DNA from: Geminicoccaceae bacterium
Lineage (GTDB): Bacteria > Pseudomonadota > Alphaproteobacteria > Geminicoccales > Geminicoccaceae
NCBI GenBank assembly: GCA_030824835.1
Contig: JAPJRA010000227.1
Location: 1-6,442, forward strand
Direction: 5' to 3'
DNA length: 6,442 nt
The notes beneath the pieces are model-generated. The model had not been told where the DNA came from and made no database searches. It was given only the letters and a program-made list of their open reading frames with translations. The translations under genes were made by a program, and so were the position numbers. Below, one piece after another: positions 1 to 5,787 of this stretch (the stretch's first letter is position 1; the number at the start of each line of letters is the position of its first letter).

Positions 1-107
1 GTCGAGCCTTGCGCGGCTGCCGACGTCGTACTGCCAGGCCCCACGAAGGCCACAGCCGCCGCACCCAGCAACGCTGCCTGCCGCAGCGACCTTTTCTGTC
101 CCACCAT
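1..107 (-). CDS. N-terminal fragment of an exported protein (partial, runs off left edge)
   Basis: A short open frame starts at an ATG (complement of 105-107) and stays open to base 1, giving 35 codons. It is preceded by a good ribosome binding site, GGGGAG (complement of 115-120), seven bases upstream. The peptide begins MVGQKRSLRQAALLGAAAVA and continues through Gly/Ser/Thr to an Ala-Ala-Ala-Gln stretch. This is a typical export signal: a basic n-region, a hydrophobic Ala/Leu/Val core, then a likely signal peptidase I site near residues 30-33. The Lys-Arg-x-Leu-Arg start is loosely Tat-like but lacks a true twin arginine. The mature protein lies outside the window, so no function can be given. 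The signal peptide and RBS together make a real gene likely. Confidence 0.66.
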   Translation of the reverse strand, partial: MVGQKRSLRQAALLGAAAVAFVGPGSTTSAAAQGS

Positions 108-333
108 CCCCAATCTCCCCTTCCGCAGCGCGGACGCGAGCCAACCCGTAACTATGCCCAGGGCTTGCGCCCGCTGTGGGCGAACTGACGACCGCGGCCA
201 TACACACAGTATCATGGCAAGGAACGACGGCGGCACAAACGCCCCGCATCGGCCCGCGCCGCGCACGGACGCTCGGCAGCTCCCGGAGAGCAGTTTATAA
301 GGCTGTAGATGCGCTGATTTTGTTGATTATCCT
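108..333. other. Non-coding spacer between two minus-strand genes
   Basis: About 226 bases with no convincing gene. It should hold the promoter of the left-edge exported-protein gene and the 3' end of the transcript from the lipoprotein gene. One nested inverted repeat is present (156-181). A short plus-strand open frame here has no RBS and no recognisable protein character. I saw no tRNA-like cloverleaf. A CATAGT hexamer on the minus strand (complement of about 150-155) resembles a -10 box, but no good -35 box lies at the right distance. Confidence 0.5.
156..181 (-). terminator. Nested inverted repeat, possible terminator or leader hairpin
   Basis: The arms GGGC (161-164) and GCCC (169-172) close a four-base TTGC loop. 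The outer arms GCCCA (156-160) and TGGGC (177-181) pair as well, with a four-base bulge on one side. It lies 3' of the lipoprotein gene and 5' of the left-edge gene. No T-run follows on the minus strand, so an intrinsic terminator is only a weak possibility. It could equally be a leader structure or chance in GC-rich DNA. Confidence 0.22.
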
Positions 334-651
334 CTACATCCAATGGCCCGGCACCCAGACCCAGCCATAGCGGCGCTCGGCCCAATGGCCGGGAACCCAG
401 ACGGCGCTCGGGTGCGGGCGCTCGACATAGTGGCCGGGCACCCACGCCCAGCCGCCGCCGTGCCAGCGCCAGTAGCCCTTGTGCCAGACATAGCTTTCGC
501 CCGGCGGCGCCGGCACCATCTCCTCGCGCTCCACCGGCGGGCGCTCCCGCACCACGACGTCCCCGGGCTCCTGGACGTAGTCGGGTGGCGAGTGGGCGCA
601 GCCCGCGAGCACGACCAGCGCGGCCATCAGCGTCCTGCGGCGTGCCATCAT
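334..651 (-). CDS. YXWGXW-repeat outer-membrane lipoprotein (small, 105 aa)
   Basis: The protein opens with a basic, hydrophobic leader ending in a lipobox Leu-Ala-Gly-Cys (Cys18), so it should be lipidated. Ala at +2 suggests outer-membrane sorting. After a Pro/Glu-rich linker (residues 20-52), the C-terminal half carries aromatic repeats matching the YXWGXW/WXXGXW family: YVWHKGYW (54-61), WAWVPGHY (68-75), AVWVPGHW (83-90) and WVWVPGHW (97-104), spaced 14-15 residues apart. The protein ends one residue after the last unit. The start is the first of two adjacent ATGs; GAGG (complement of 658-661) sits six bases upstream. The longer open frame reaching back to 918 is antisense-like and lies inside the thioredoxin gene, so it was not used. 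The gene starts 25 bases after the thioredoxin-like gene, implying co-transcription. The molecular function of this repeat family is unknown. Confidence 0.85.
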   Translation of the reverse strand: MMARRRTLMAALVVLAGCAHSPPDYVQEPGDVVVRERPPVEREEMVPAPPGESYVWHKGYWRWHGGGWAWVPGHYVERPHPSAVWVPGHWAERRYGWVWVPGHWM

Positions 652-669
652 GAACGACCTCACGCGTGC

Positions 670-684
670 GGGCCTTTCAGGCCC
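670..684 (-). repeat. Perfect 6-bp hairpin across the stop codon of the thioredoxin-like gene
   Basis: GGGCCT (670-675) and AGGCCC (679-684) are perfect complements around a three-base loop. The stem covers the TGA stop (complement of 677-679) and lies about 10 bases before the RBS of the lipoprotein gene. No T-run follows, so it is not a classical terminator. It could protect the upstream mRNA end or modulate translation of the downstream gene; this is inference only. Confidence 0.35.
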
Positions 685-1231
685 CATGTTTCCATTTGAT
701 CGAGCAGCCCATCGACGGGATCTGTTCCTCGGGGCCCTTGCCGGTCTCGGCCACCAGCCGCATGGCGTCGAACAGGTCCCGCTTCGCTCCGGCGGCCACC
801 TCCTTGCGCGAAGCGTCGAGGCGACCGCGATACTGCAGCTCGAGGCCGGCGTTGTAGCCGAAGAAGTCGGGGGTGCAGACGGCGCCGTAGGCGCGTGCCA
901 CCTCCTGGCTCTCGTCATAGAGATATTTGAACGGGAACGACTTCTCCTCCGCCCAACGCTTCATGTTGGCGAAGCTGTCCGCGGGATAGGTCCCGGCGTC
1001 GTTGCTGGAGATCGCTATCGTGGCGACGCCCAGTGCGTCCAGCTCCCGGGCATCGCGGATCAGCCGGTCGATCACGGCCTTCACGTAGGGGCAGTGGTTG
1101 CACATGAACACGATCACGGTGCCGTTCGCGCCCTTGAGGTCGGCCAGACCGTATGTCCCGCCGTCCGTCGCGGGCAGAGTGAAATCCGGTGCAGGGGTCC
1201 CGAAGTCGCAGATCGGTGGAGTTGCCGCCAT
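677..1231 (-). CDS. Thioredoxin-fold family protein (AhpC/TSA-like, CNHC motif)
   Basis: A 184-residue protein with a peroxiredoxin/ResA-like fold. An APDFTLP entry motif (residues 14-20) is followed by strand VIVFMCNHCPYV with the redox motif Cys44-Asn-His-Cys47. A likely cis-proline segment, CTPDFF, is at 119-124 (Pro121). The end reads PSMGCSIKWK, with a third Cys at 176. These features match the 'thioredoxin family protein' group of about 180 residues with CNHCPYV and a C-terminal GCSIKWK. No signal peptide is visible, so it is probably cytoplasmic. The role is likely thiol-disulfide exchange or peroxide defence; the substrate is unknown. I chose the ATG at 1231 (AAGGG nine bases upstream) because the protein begins near the family's usual start. 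A second ATG at 1285 with a better-spaced GAGGG would add a basic 18-residue extension. It probably heads an operon with the lipoprotein gene downstream. Confidence 0.88.
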   Translation of the reverse strand: MAATPPICDFGTPAPDFTLPATDGGTYGLADLKGANGTVIVFMCNHCPYVKAVIDRLIRDARELDALGVATIAISSNDAGTYPADSFANMKRWAEEKSFPFKYLYDESQEVARAYGAVCTPDFFGYNAGLELQYRGRLDASRKEVAAGAKRDLFDAMRLVAETGKGPEEQIPSMGCSIKWKHGA

Positions 1232-1357
1232 CGTGAATTTCCCTTGTCCCAGATTGCGCGCGAGGCGCTTCAGCTTGCCAAGCATGTGATCCCTCGGCTA
1301 CGCGCAAGCCACATGATGATGCCGCCGAATCTGGGGCATCGGCCGGGAGAAGCAAGC
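1232..1357. promoter_or_regulatory. Divergent promoter region between the thioredoxin-like gene and the MFS gene
   Basis: The two genes are transcribed away from each other from this 126-bp segment (72 bp if the longer thioredoxin start is used), so both promoters must lie in or near it. A 7-bp inverted repeat, TTGCGCG (1254-1260) and CGCGCAA (1301-1307), is separated by 40 bases. No convincing -35/-10 pair can be named. The repeat may be a regulator site or chance. Confidence 0.4.
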
Positions 1358-2641
1358 GTGAGCACGGCCGTCCCCACCCCGCCCACGGCGACCCGCCGCC
1401 AGCTCCTGGCGTGGGCGTTCTACGACTGGGCCAGCTCCCCGTTCTTCGCGGTCGTGATCACGTTCGTGTTTGCTACCTACGTCACGACGGTCGTGGCCCC
1501 CAACGAGATCGAGGGTACCGCGGTCTGGTCGCGAATGACCGTGCTGGGTGCGCTGATCATCGCCGTCACCAGCCCGATACTGGGAGCGATCGCGGATGCC
1601 GGCGGGCCGCGCAAGCCGTGGCTCCTGGTCTTCATGCTGCTCAGCGCCACTGCCACCGGCCTGCTGTGGTTCGTGGCCCCGGCGCACGACTATCTGCTGC
1701 TGGCGCTGACGCTGGTGCTGGTGGCCAATGTCTGCAACGAAGTCGGCCAGGCCTTCTACAACGCGATGCTGCCGGACCTCGCCAGCGACGGCGAGCTCGG
1801 CCGCTGGTCGGGCTGGGGCTGGGGCCTGGGCTACATCGCCGGGATCGTGGCCCTGGGCGTTACGCTGGTGGTGTTCGTGCAGCCGAAGCCGCCGCTGTTC
1901 GGTCTGGACGCGGACCAGGCCGAGCAGGTCCGGATCACCGGGCCGCTGCTGGCGATCTGGTTCATCCTGTTCTCGCTGCCGCTGTTCCTGCTGACGCCGG
2001 ATCGGAAGACGCATGCGCGCCCGTTCGGCCAGAGCGTGCGGCAGGGCCTGAGCACGCTGCTGACGACGCTAAAGGATATTCGCGGGCACGCCAACATCGC
2101 CCGCTTCCTGCTGGCCCGGCTGATCTACAATGACGGCCTCAACACGCTCTTCGCCTTCGGTGGCATTTATGCGGCCGGTACGTTCGGTATGGCGCTCAAC
2201 GAGGTGCTGCTGTTCGGGATCGCGCTCAACGTAACCGCCGGCATCGGGGCCTTCGGATTTGCATTCCTGGACGACCGGATGGGCTCCAAGCCCACCATCC
2301 TGATCGCGATCTGTGGGCTGTTCGTCGCCGGCACGGTGGCGCTGCTGGCCGAGGAGAAGACTACCTTCTGGGTGGTGGCCATGGTGATCGGTATCTTCGT
2401 CGGCCCGGCCCAGTCGGCCAGCCGGACGCTGATGGCGCGACTGGCACCCGCCGACATGCGCACCGAGATGTTCGGGATCTACGCGCTCACCGGCAAGGTC
2501 ACGGCCTTCATCGGCCCCTTCCTGTTTGGCACCGCCACCGCCTTGTTCCACACCCAACGCGCCGGCATGGCCACGATTCTGGTGATGTTCGTCGTGGGTG
2601 GCCTGCTGCTGCTGCGGGTCAGCGAGCCGAAGCGAGCCTGA
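1358..2641 (+). CDS. MFS transporter, UMF1 / Atg22-like family
   Basis: A 427-residue polytopic membrane protein. The N-terminal signature WAFYDWASSPFF (residues 19-30) is the Tyr-Asp-Trp-Ala motif characteristic of the UMF1 branch of the major facilitator superfamily, related to yeast vacuolar effluxer Atg22. Further family-like segments are ADAGGPRKPW (79-88), FYNAMLPDL (133-141), GYIAG (158-162) and ARLIYNDGLNT (253-263). Hydrophobic stretches spread through the length fit 11-12 transmembrane helices. In fungi Atg22 exports amino acids from the vacuole; bacterial members are largely uncharacterised, so the substrate is not assigned. The start is a GTG chosen because GGGAGA (1345-1350) lies seven bases upstream and the protein then begins just before the first helix. 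Three tandem ATGs at 1313-1321 are in frame but lack a good RBS. It is divergent from the thioredoxin-like gene and convergent with dctM, so probably monocistronic. Confidence 0.9.
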   Translation: MSTAVPTPPTATRRQLLAWAFYDWASSPFFAVVITFVFATYVTTVVAPNEIEGTAVWSRMTVLGALIIAVTSPILGAIADAGGPRKPWLLVFMLLSATATGLLWFVAPAHDYLLLALTLVLVANVCNEVGQAFYNAMLPDLASDGELGRWSGWGWGLGYIAGIVALGVTLVVFVQPKPPLFGLDADQAEQVRITGPLLAIWFILFSLPLFLLTPDRKTHARPFGQSVRQGLSTLLTTLKDIRGHANIARFLLARLIYNDGLNTLFAFGGIYAAGTFGMALNEVLLFGIALNVTAGIGAFGFAFLDDRMGSKPTILIAICGLFVAGTVALLAEEKTTFWVVAMVIGIFVGPAQSASRTLMARLAPADMRTEMFGIYALTGKVTAFIGPFLFGTATALFHTQRAGMATILVMFVVGGLLLLRVSEPKRA

Positions 2642-2696
2642 GGCCGCTCGCACATCGTGACGCGCCCCATCGTCCTGCGTCGTGGCCCGTCTCGAA
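2642..2696. other. Short convergent intergenic region, MFS gene / dctM
   Basis: Fifty-five bases separate the two stop codons, so termination of both transcripts would be expected around here. The only pairing seen is GACGC (2659-2663) with GCGTC (2677-2681), a weak 5-bp stem with a 13-base loop and no T-run on either side. No clear intrinsic terminator is present. Rho-dependent termination or read-through into antisense of the facing gene is possible. Confidence 0.3.
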
Positions 2697-3974
2697 TCAG
2701 AGGCGGAAGTGTCGGGGCAGGTACAGAACGAGATCCTGCCAGAACCACATGAGGACCGCCGTGGCGAGCATGATCGCGGCGAAGGGCATGGCGCCTTTGA
2801 CGACCTCGTCCAGCCGTGCCTTGCCCACGGTCTGAATGACGAACAGGTTCATCCCGACCGGCGGCGTGATCAGGCCGAGCTCGATCAACACCACGAAAAA
2901 GACGCCGAACCAAATCGGGTCGATCCCCATCGTGTTGACCGAGGCCAGCAGCACGGGAACCATGACCAGCAGCATGGACAGCGTTTCCAGAAAGCAGCCC
3001 ATCACCAGCAGCACGGCGCCCACGCCGAGAATGAACAGGTTGGGATCGCTGATGTTGTCGGCGAGCAGGCCGCTGACCTGCTGCGGGATGAGGTAGAGGG
3101 TGATGGCGAAGGCGAAGAGTTTGGCCCCGGCGACGATCAGGAGAATCATCACGGTGGCCTTCAGCGACGCCTCGACGGCCTCGTGCAGGGCGGCAAAGCT
3201 CATGCGCCCCATGGCGACCGTGATGACGAGCGCGAGGACGAAGCCGAGCCCGGCGCTCTCGGTCGGGGTCGCCACCCCGGTATAGATCGAGCCGAGGATG
3301 GCCAGGGCCAGTGCCGCGGTCGGCAGGGCACGCAGGCTGGCGTTCAGACGTTCGTTCCAACTGGCTTTGGGCATCTGGTGGTAGGCGCCGCCAATGCGGG
3401 CACGGGCGATGCCGTAGACGATAAAGGCGGCGGCCAGGAACAGACCCGGGCCGATCCCGGCAAGAAACAGCCGGGTCACCGATTGCTGGGCGATGACACC
3501 GTAAATGATCAACGGGATCGACGGCGGGATCAAAATGCCGAGCGTGCCGCCCGCGGCCAGCATGCCCAGCACGAATGGCCGGTCATAGCCCCGCCGGGTC
3601 ATCTCCGGGATCGCCACTGTGCCGATCGTCGCCGCGGTGGCGACGGAGGAGCCCGAAATCGCGGCGAAGAGGGTGCAGCTCAAGATCGCGGCCACGCCCA
3701 GTCCGCCCGGCCAGTGGCCGACCCAGCTCTGCACCGCGGCGAACAGATCGCGCCCGACGCCGCCTTTCAGCAGCACGTTGGACATGAGCAGGAACAGCGG
3801 CACGGCCATCAGCTCGAAGCTGTCCACCGAGCCGTGCAGGCGCTGCGGAACCCCGACCAGCGGCAGGCCTTTGGCCCAGAGCAGGATCACGCCCATGCCG
3901 GCGAGGGCGAAGGCCACCGGCGTGCGCAGGATCAACAGCGCCATCAGGGCGACCAGGATGAGGGCAGCTTCCAA
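2697..3974 (-). CDS. dctM: TRAP transporter large permease subunit (DctM family)
   Basis: A 425-residue polytopic inner-membrane protein, the usual size for DctM. It is the ion-coupled transport channel of a TRAP importer. Hallmark segments are in order: RTPVAFALAG (17-26), AAISGSSVATAATIG (104-118), GTLGILIPPSIPLIIYG (143-159), TGVATPTESAG (232-242) and ELGLITPPVGMNLF (365-378). The two Gly/Pro-containing re-entrant motifs near 145-151 and 367-374 are where the Na+/substrate sites of this elevator-type family lie. The start is a TTG: it places the protein at the normal family N-terminus, one base after the dctQ stop, with AGAGG (complement of 3984-3988) nine bases upstream. An upstream in-frame ATG at 4091 would read through dctQ antisense-style sequence and give an unlike N-terminus. 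It is the last gene of the dctPQM operon and is probably translationally coupled to dctQ. Confidence 0.95.
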   Translation of the reverse strand: MEAALILVALMALLILRTPVAFALAGMGVILLWAKGLPLVGVPQRLHGSVDSFELMAVPLFLLMSNVLLKGGVGRDLFAAVQSWVGHWPGGLGVAAILSCTLFAAISGSSVATAATIGTVAIPEMTRRGYDRPFVLGMLAAGGTLGILIPPSIPLIIYGVIAQQSVTRLFLAGIGPGLFLAAAFIVYGIARARIGGAYHQMPKASWNERLNASLRALPTAALALAILGSIYTGVATPTESAGLGFVLALVITVAMGRMSFAALHEAVEASLKATVMILLIVAGAKLFAFAITLYLIPQQVSGLLADNISDPNLFILGVGAVLLVMGCFLETLSMLLVMVPVLLASVNTMGIDPIWFGVFFVVLIELGLITPPVGMNLFVIQTVGKARLDEVVKGAMPFAAIMLATAVLMWFWQDLVLYLPRHFRL

Positions 3975-3975
3975 C

Positions 3976-4497
3976 TTAGCGTACCTCTTCGTGGAGGTCG
4001 GGTCTGGCGGTCGGCACGCCCACCTGCCAGACGCGCCACAGCTCGACCAGCGCTTGCAGGGTGAGAAGAGCAAATCCCACCCAGACCGCACTGTCCGTCA
4101 GCCAACGCGGCATTTCGAGAATGCTGCCCGAGGTGTGACCGGCCTTGGTGGCCCGCAGCCAGATCTCGAAGCCGAACCAGACGGCCGGAACGGTCACCAC
4201 GAAGAGGATGATCAGCGCGAGGCTCTCCGCGAGTTTGCGCCCAATCGTCGTCGGATCCGAGAAGGCTACATTTATGGTCACCATCTCATGGTGCTTGAGC
4301 ACGTAGCCGGCGGCGAGGAAGACGGCCCATATCTGGATGTTCTGGCTGACCTCGCTGACCCAGGAGGTGGGAGCGACGAACAGATAGCGCATGAGGACCT
4401 CGTAGGTGACGAGGAAGCCGATGAGGAAGAGCCCCCATGCCGCAATCTTGCCGGCTATCTCGGACAGGCCGTCGACGATGGCCGCCAGTCTCGCCAT
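3976..4497 (-). CDS. dctQ: TRAP transporter small permease subunit (DctQ family)
   Basis: A 173-residue membrane protein with four predicted helices (about residues 18-40, 52-68, 90-114 and 135-156), as expected for DctQ, the small subunit that scaffolds DctM. The family-like segment TYEVLMRYLF (31-40) followed by Pro-x-x-Trp-Val-x-Glu (43-49) and HHEMV (69-73) after helix 2 supports the call, as does the gene order. The ATG at 4497 was chosen because GGAGA (complement of 4504-4508) is six bases upstream. An in-frame start at 4572 would add 25 hydrophilic residues that are not family-like. It lies 77 bases after dctP and one base before the dctM start. Confidence 0.93.
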   Translation of the reverse strand: MARLAAIVDGLSEIAGKIAAWGLFLIGFLVTYEVLMRYLFVAPTSWVSEVSQNIQIWAVFLAAGYVLKHHEMVTINVAFSDPTTIGRKLAESLALIILFVVTVPAVWFGFEIWLRATKAGHTSGSILEMPRWLTDSAVWVGFALLTLQALVELWRVWQVGVPTARPDLHEEVR

Positions 4498-4574
4498 GAC
4501 GGGTCTCCGTTGTTGCGCCGCCTCCAACTTGTCTGCCAAAGGCACTCCCAACCGCCTGGCATCGGCCGGCATCC

Positions 4575-5564
4575 TTAAAGGCCGCGTGCTGCCGCTACGG
4601 CCGCCTCACCCAAGTCGCCCGCCTGCGCCACGAACCTATCGACGACGCCGCTGGTCGCTTTTCGGAATTCAGATCGCTGCGCGTCGGTCAATTCGACCAC
4701 GGTCATCTTGTCGCGAACGCTGTCAACGAGGGTGTTTTCGTCCTTGATCATGAAGTCGCGCAGGTGAGCTTCGACCTCAGTCGCCGTGTCGAGAATGATC
4801 TGTTGTTGGTCCGCCGGAAGTCGCTCGAAGACGTCGTTGTTGATGACCGCGACAAATTCGATGGCGCTGTCGTAGCTCAGCGTCATGTGGTCCATGACCT
4901 CGTAGAGCTTGCGGCTGGCAACGGCGCTGGCGCCGGTCATGCCAATGTCCACGGTGCCCTGCTGGTAGGCGAGGAATTGCTCGGAGGCCGAGATGATCGT
5001 CGGCGCGCCGCCCAAGGCTTCGGCCGTCCAGCTCTGGACGGTGCCGTAGGTGCGAACCTTCTTGCCCGCGAAATCCGCGGGAGACTCGATGGCAAAGCGT
5101 TTGCTGAGATAGATATTCCGGCCGAATGCCTGCCACCACAGGACGCGATTGTTGGTCTGCGCCTGAATGGCGTGATCGAGCAGCACCCGCAGGCGCGAAT
5201 TCGGAGCGGTCGCCGCGCGTATGGCGGCCTCACTGTCCAGGAGAAACGGCACCGAGACGACGTTCACTGCCGGAACGGCACCGGCATAGCGTACGAGCGA
5301 GGCCGAACCCGCGTCGATGGCACCCGACCCGACGGCCTCGGGAACCTCGTTATCCTTGAACAGCTGCGAGGAGGCAAACAGCTGTACCTTGATCTCGCCG
5401 CCGGAGCGCTGTTCCACGAGGCGCCCGAACTCGAGCCAGTTCTCCGACAGCGGATCGCTTTCCGGCAGCTGCATGGTCACGCGCAACGTGGTTCCGGCGG
5501 ACCCGGTCGAGGCGCCGAAACCAATTGTCAGGGCCGCAGCAGCCGCCAGTATCCAATGCTTCAT
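4575..5564 (-). CDS. dctP: TRAP transporter periplasmic substrate-binding protein (DctP family)
   Basis: A 329-residue exported solute receptor. Residues 1-23 form a signal peptide (MKHWILAAAAALTIGFGAST, then Gly-Ser-Ala) with likely cleavage after Ala23. The mature part begins TTLRVTMQLPESDP. Family-like features are a hydrophobic strand VNVVSVPFLL (100-109), QAFGRNIYLSKR (145-156), and SPADFAGKKVRTYG (161-174), where Arg171 aligns with the conserved arginine that binds the substrate carboxylate in characterised DctP/SiaP proteins. GTVDIGMTGAS (203-213) follows. The likely ligand is therefore an organic acid (C4-dicarboxylate, 2-keto acid, aromatic or sugar acid), but which one cannot be read from the sequence. 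The start has a strong RBS, GGGAGG (complement of 5571-5576), six bases upstream; a longer in-frame start at 5720 would bury the signal peptide. First gene of the dctPQM operon. Confidence 0.94.
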   Translation of the reverse strand: MKHWILAAAAALTIGFGASTGSAGTTLRVTMQLPESDPLSENWLEFGRLVEQRSGGEIKVQLFASSQLFKDNEVPEAVGSGAIDAGSASLVRYAGAVPAVNVVSVPFLLDSEAAIRAATAPNSRLRVLLDHAIQAQTNNRVLWWQAFGRNIYLSKRFAIESPADFAGKKVRTYGTVQSWTAEALGGAPTIISASEQFLAYQQGTVDIGMTGASAVASRKLYEVMDHMTLSYDSAIEFVAVINNDVFERLPADQQQIILDTATEVEAHLRDFMIKDENTLVDSVRDKMTVVELTDAQRSEFRKATSGVVDRFVAQAGDLGEAAVAAARGL

Positions 5565-5644
5565 TGTCGACCTCCCTAGGATCCGCGCGCGCGTTCGACA
5601 CTCGCGTCGACATACCCAGAGGCGGCCGATCGGCGCGGGCGGAC

Positions 5645-5664
5645 GGCGGCTCCCTGTCGCCGCC
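5645..5664. repeat. 6-bp GC inverted repeat in the dctP leader region
   Basis: GGCGGC (5645-5650) and GCCGCC (5659-5664) pair perfectly around an eight-base loop. Three further pairs (GAC 5642-5644 with GTC 5666-5668) can form past a single bulged T. It lies about 80-100 bases upstream of the dctP start. It may be a leader stem or chance in GC-rich DNA. Confidence 0.3.
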
Positions 5665-5697
5665 TGTCGGCCCTTCATAGACGCTTTGCCGGATTTT

Positions 5698-5715
5698 GGC
5701 CCGAAGTGTCGGGCC
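5698..5715. repeat. Perfect 7-bp inverted repeat upstream of dctP
   Basis: GGCCCGA (5698-5704) and TCGGGCC (5709-5715) are perfect complements around an AGTG loop, flanked on the left by TTTT (5694-5697). Read on the minus strand the stem is followed by AAAA rather than a U-run, so it is not an intrinsic terminator for the gene upstream. A dyad operator for dctPQM or a leader hairpin is possible; this is inference. Confidence 0.35.
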
Positions 5716-5748
5716 GTCATCGGATAGGGCCTGATCAGCGGCGGAGCA

Positions 5749-5787
5749 GCGCCGGGATCCGGCCGGACGGCGCCGACGTGGCGGCGC
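5749..5787 (-). terminator. Overlapping GC-rich hairpins just after the peptidoglycan-binding gene
   Basis: GCGCCG (5770-5775) pairs with CGGCGC (5782-5787) around a six-base loop, directly at the TAG stop of the gene at 5787. A second stem, GCGCCG (5749-5754) with CGGCGC (5768-5773), shares bases 5770-5773 with the first, so the two cannot form together. Its loop contains the 10-bp palindrome TCCGGCCGGA (5758-5767). The position suggests transcript termination or 3'-end protection, but no T-run follows, so the terminator call is weak. Confidence 0.35.

Larger units (their letters stand above)
5565..5786 (-). promoter_or_regulatory. dctP upstream region rich in inverted repeats
   Basis: This 222-bp gap should contain the promoter and any regulator site of the dctPQM operon, and the 3' end of the upstream gene. 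It contains no convincing gene. Near the dctP RBS the hexamer TCGACA occurs twice in the same orientation (5595-5600 and 5607-5612, one helical turn apart) and once inverted (TGTCGA, 5565-5570), overlapping the spacer between RBS and ATG. Several GC-rich hairpins lie further upstream and are listed separately. No clear -35/-10 pair could be identified. Confidence 0.45.

Noticed and set aside
176..370. Short plus-strand open frame in the left spacer
   Set aside because: No RBS, no protein character, and it runs into the lipoprotein gene on the other strand.
650..1357. Plus-strand in-frame extension of the MFS gene back to 650
   Set aside because: It is antisense to the thioredoxin-like gene, lacks membrane or family character, and the GTG at 1358 has a strong RBS at the family N-terminus.
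2069..2653. Minus-strand open frame inside the MFS gene
   Set aside because: Gln/His/Gly/Arg-rich shadow with no recognisable domain, antisense to transmembrane helices of the permease.
2642..2696. Bidirectional terminator between the convergent genes
   Set aside because: Only a 5-bp stem with a long loop and no T-run was found, so it was recorded only as a weak pairing.
2682..4064. Long plus-strand open frame opposite dctM
   Set aside because: Its translation is a low-complexity His/Gln/Asp/Arg-rich shadow typical of the strand opposite GC-rich membrane protein genes; the minus strand carries clear DctM motifs.
3975..4091. ATG-initiated longer dctM
   Set aside because: The extra 39 residues overlap dctQ coding sequence and do not resemble any DctM N-terminus; the TTG with RBS gives the normal length.
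4764..5579. Long plus-strand open frame opposite dctP
   Set aside because: No family features and no RBS; the opposite strand encodes a DctP with signal peptide, RBS and conserved arginine.
5565..5720. N-terminal extension of dctP to the start at 5720
   Set aside because: It would place about 52 Arg-rich residues before a clean signal peptide, and a near-ideal RBS sits at the 5564 start.
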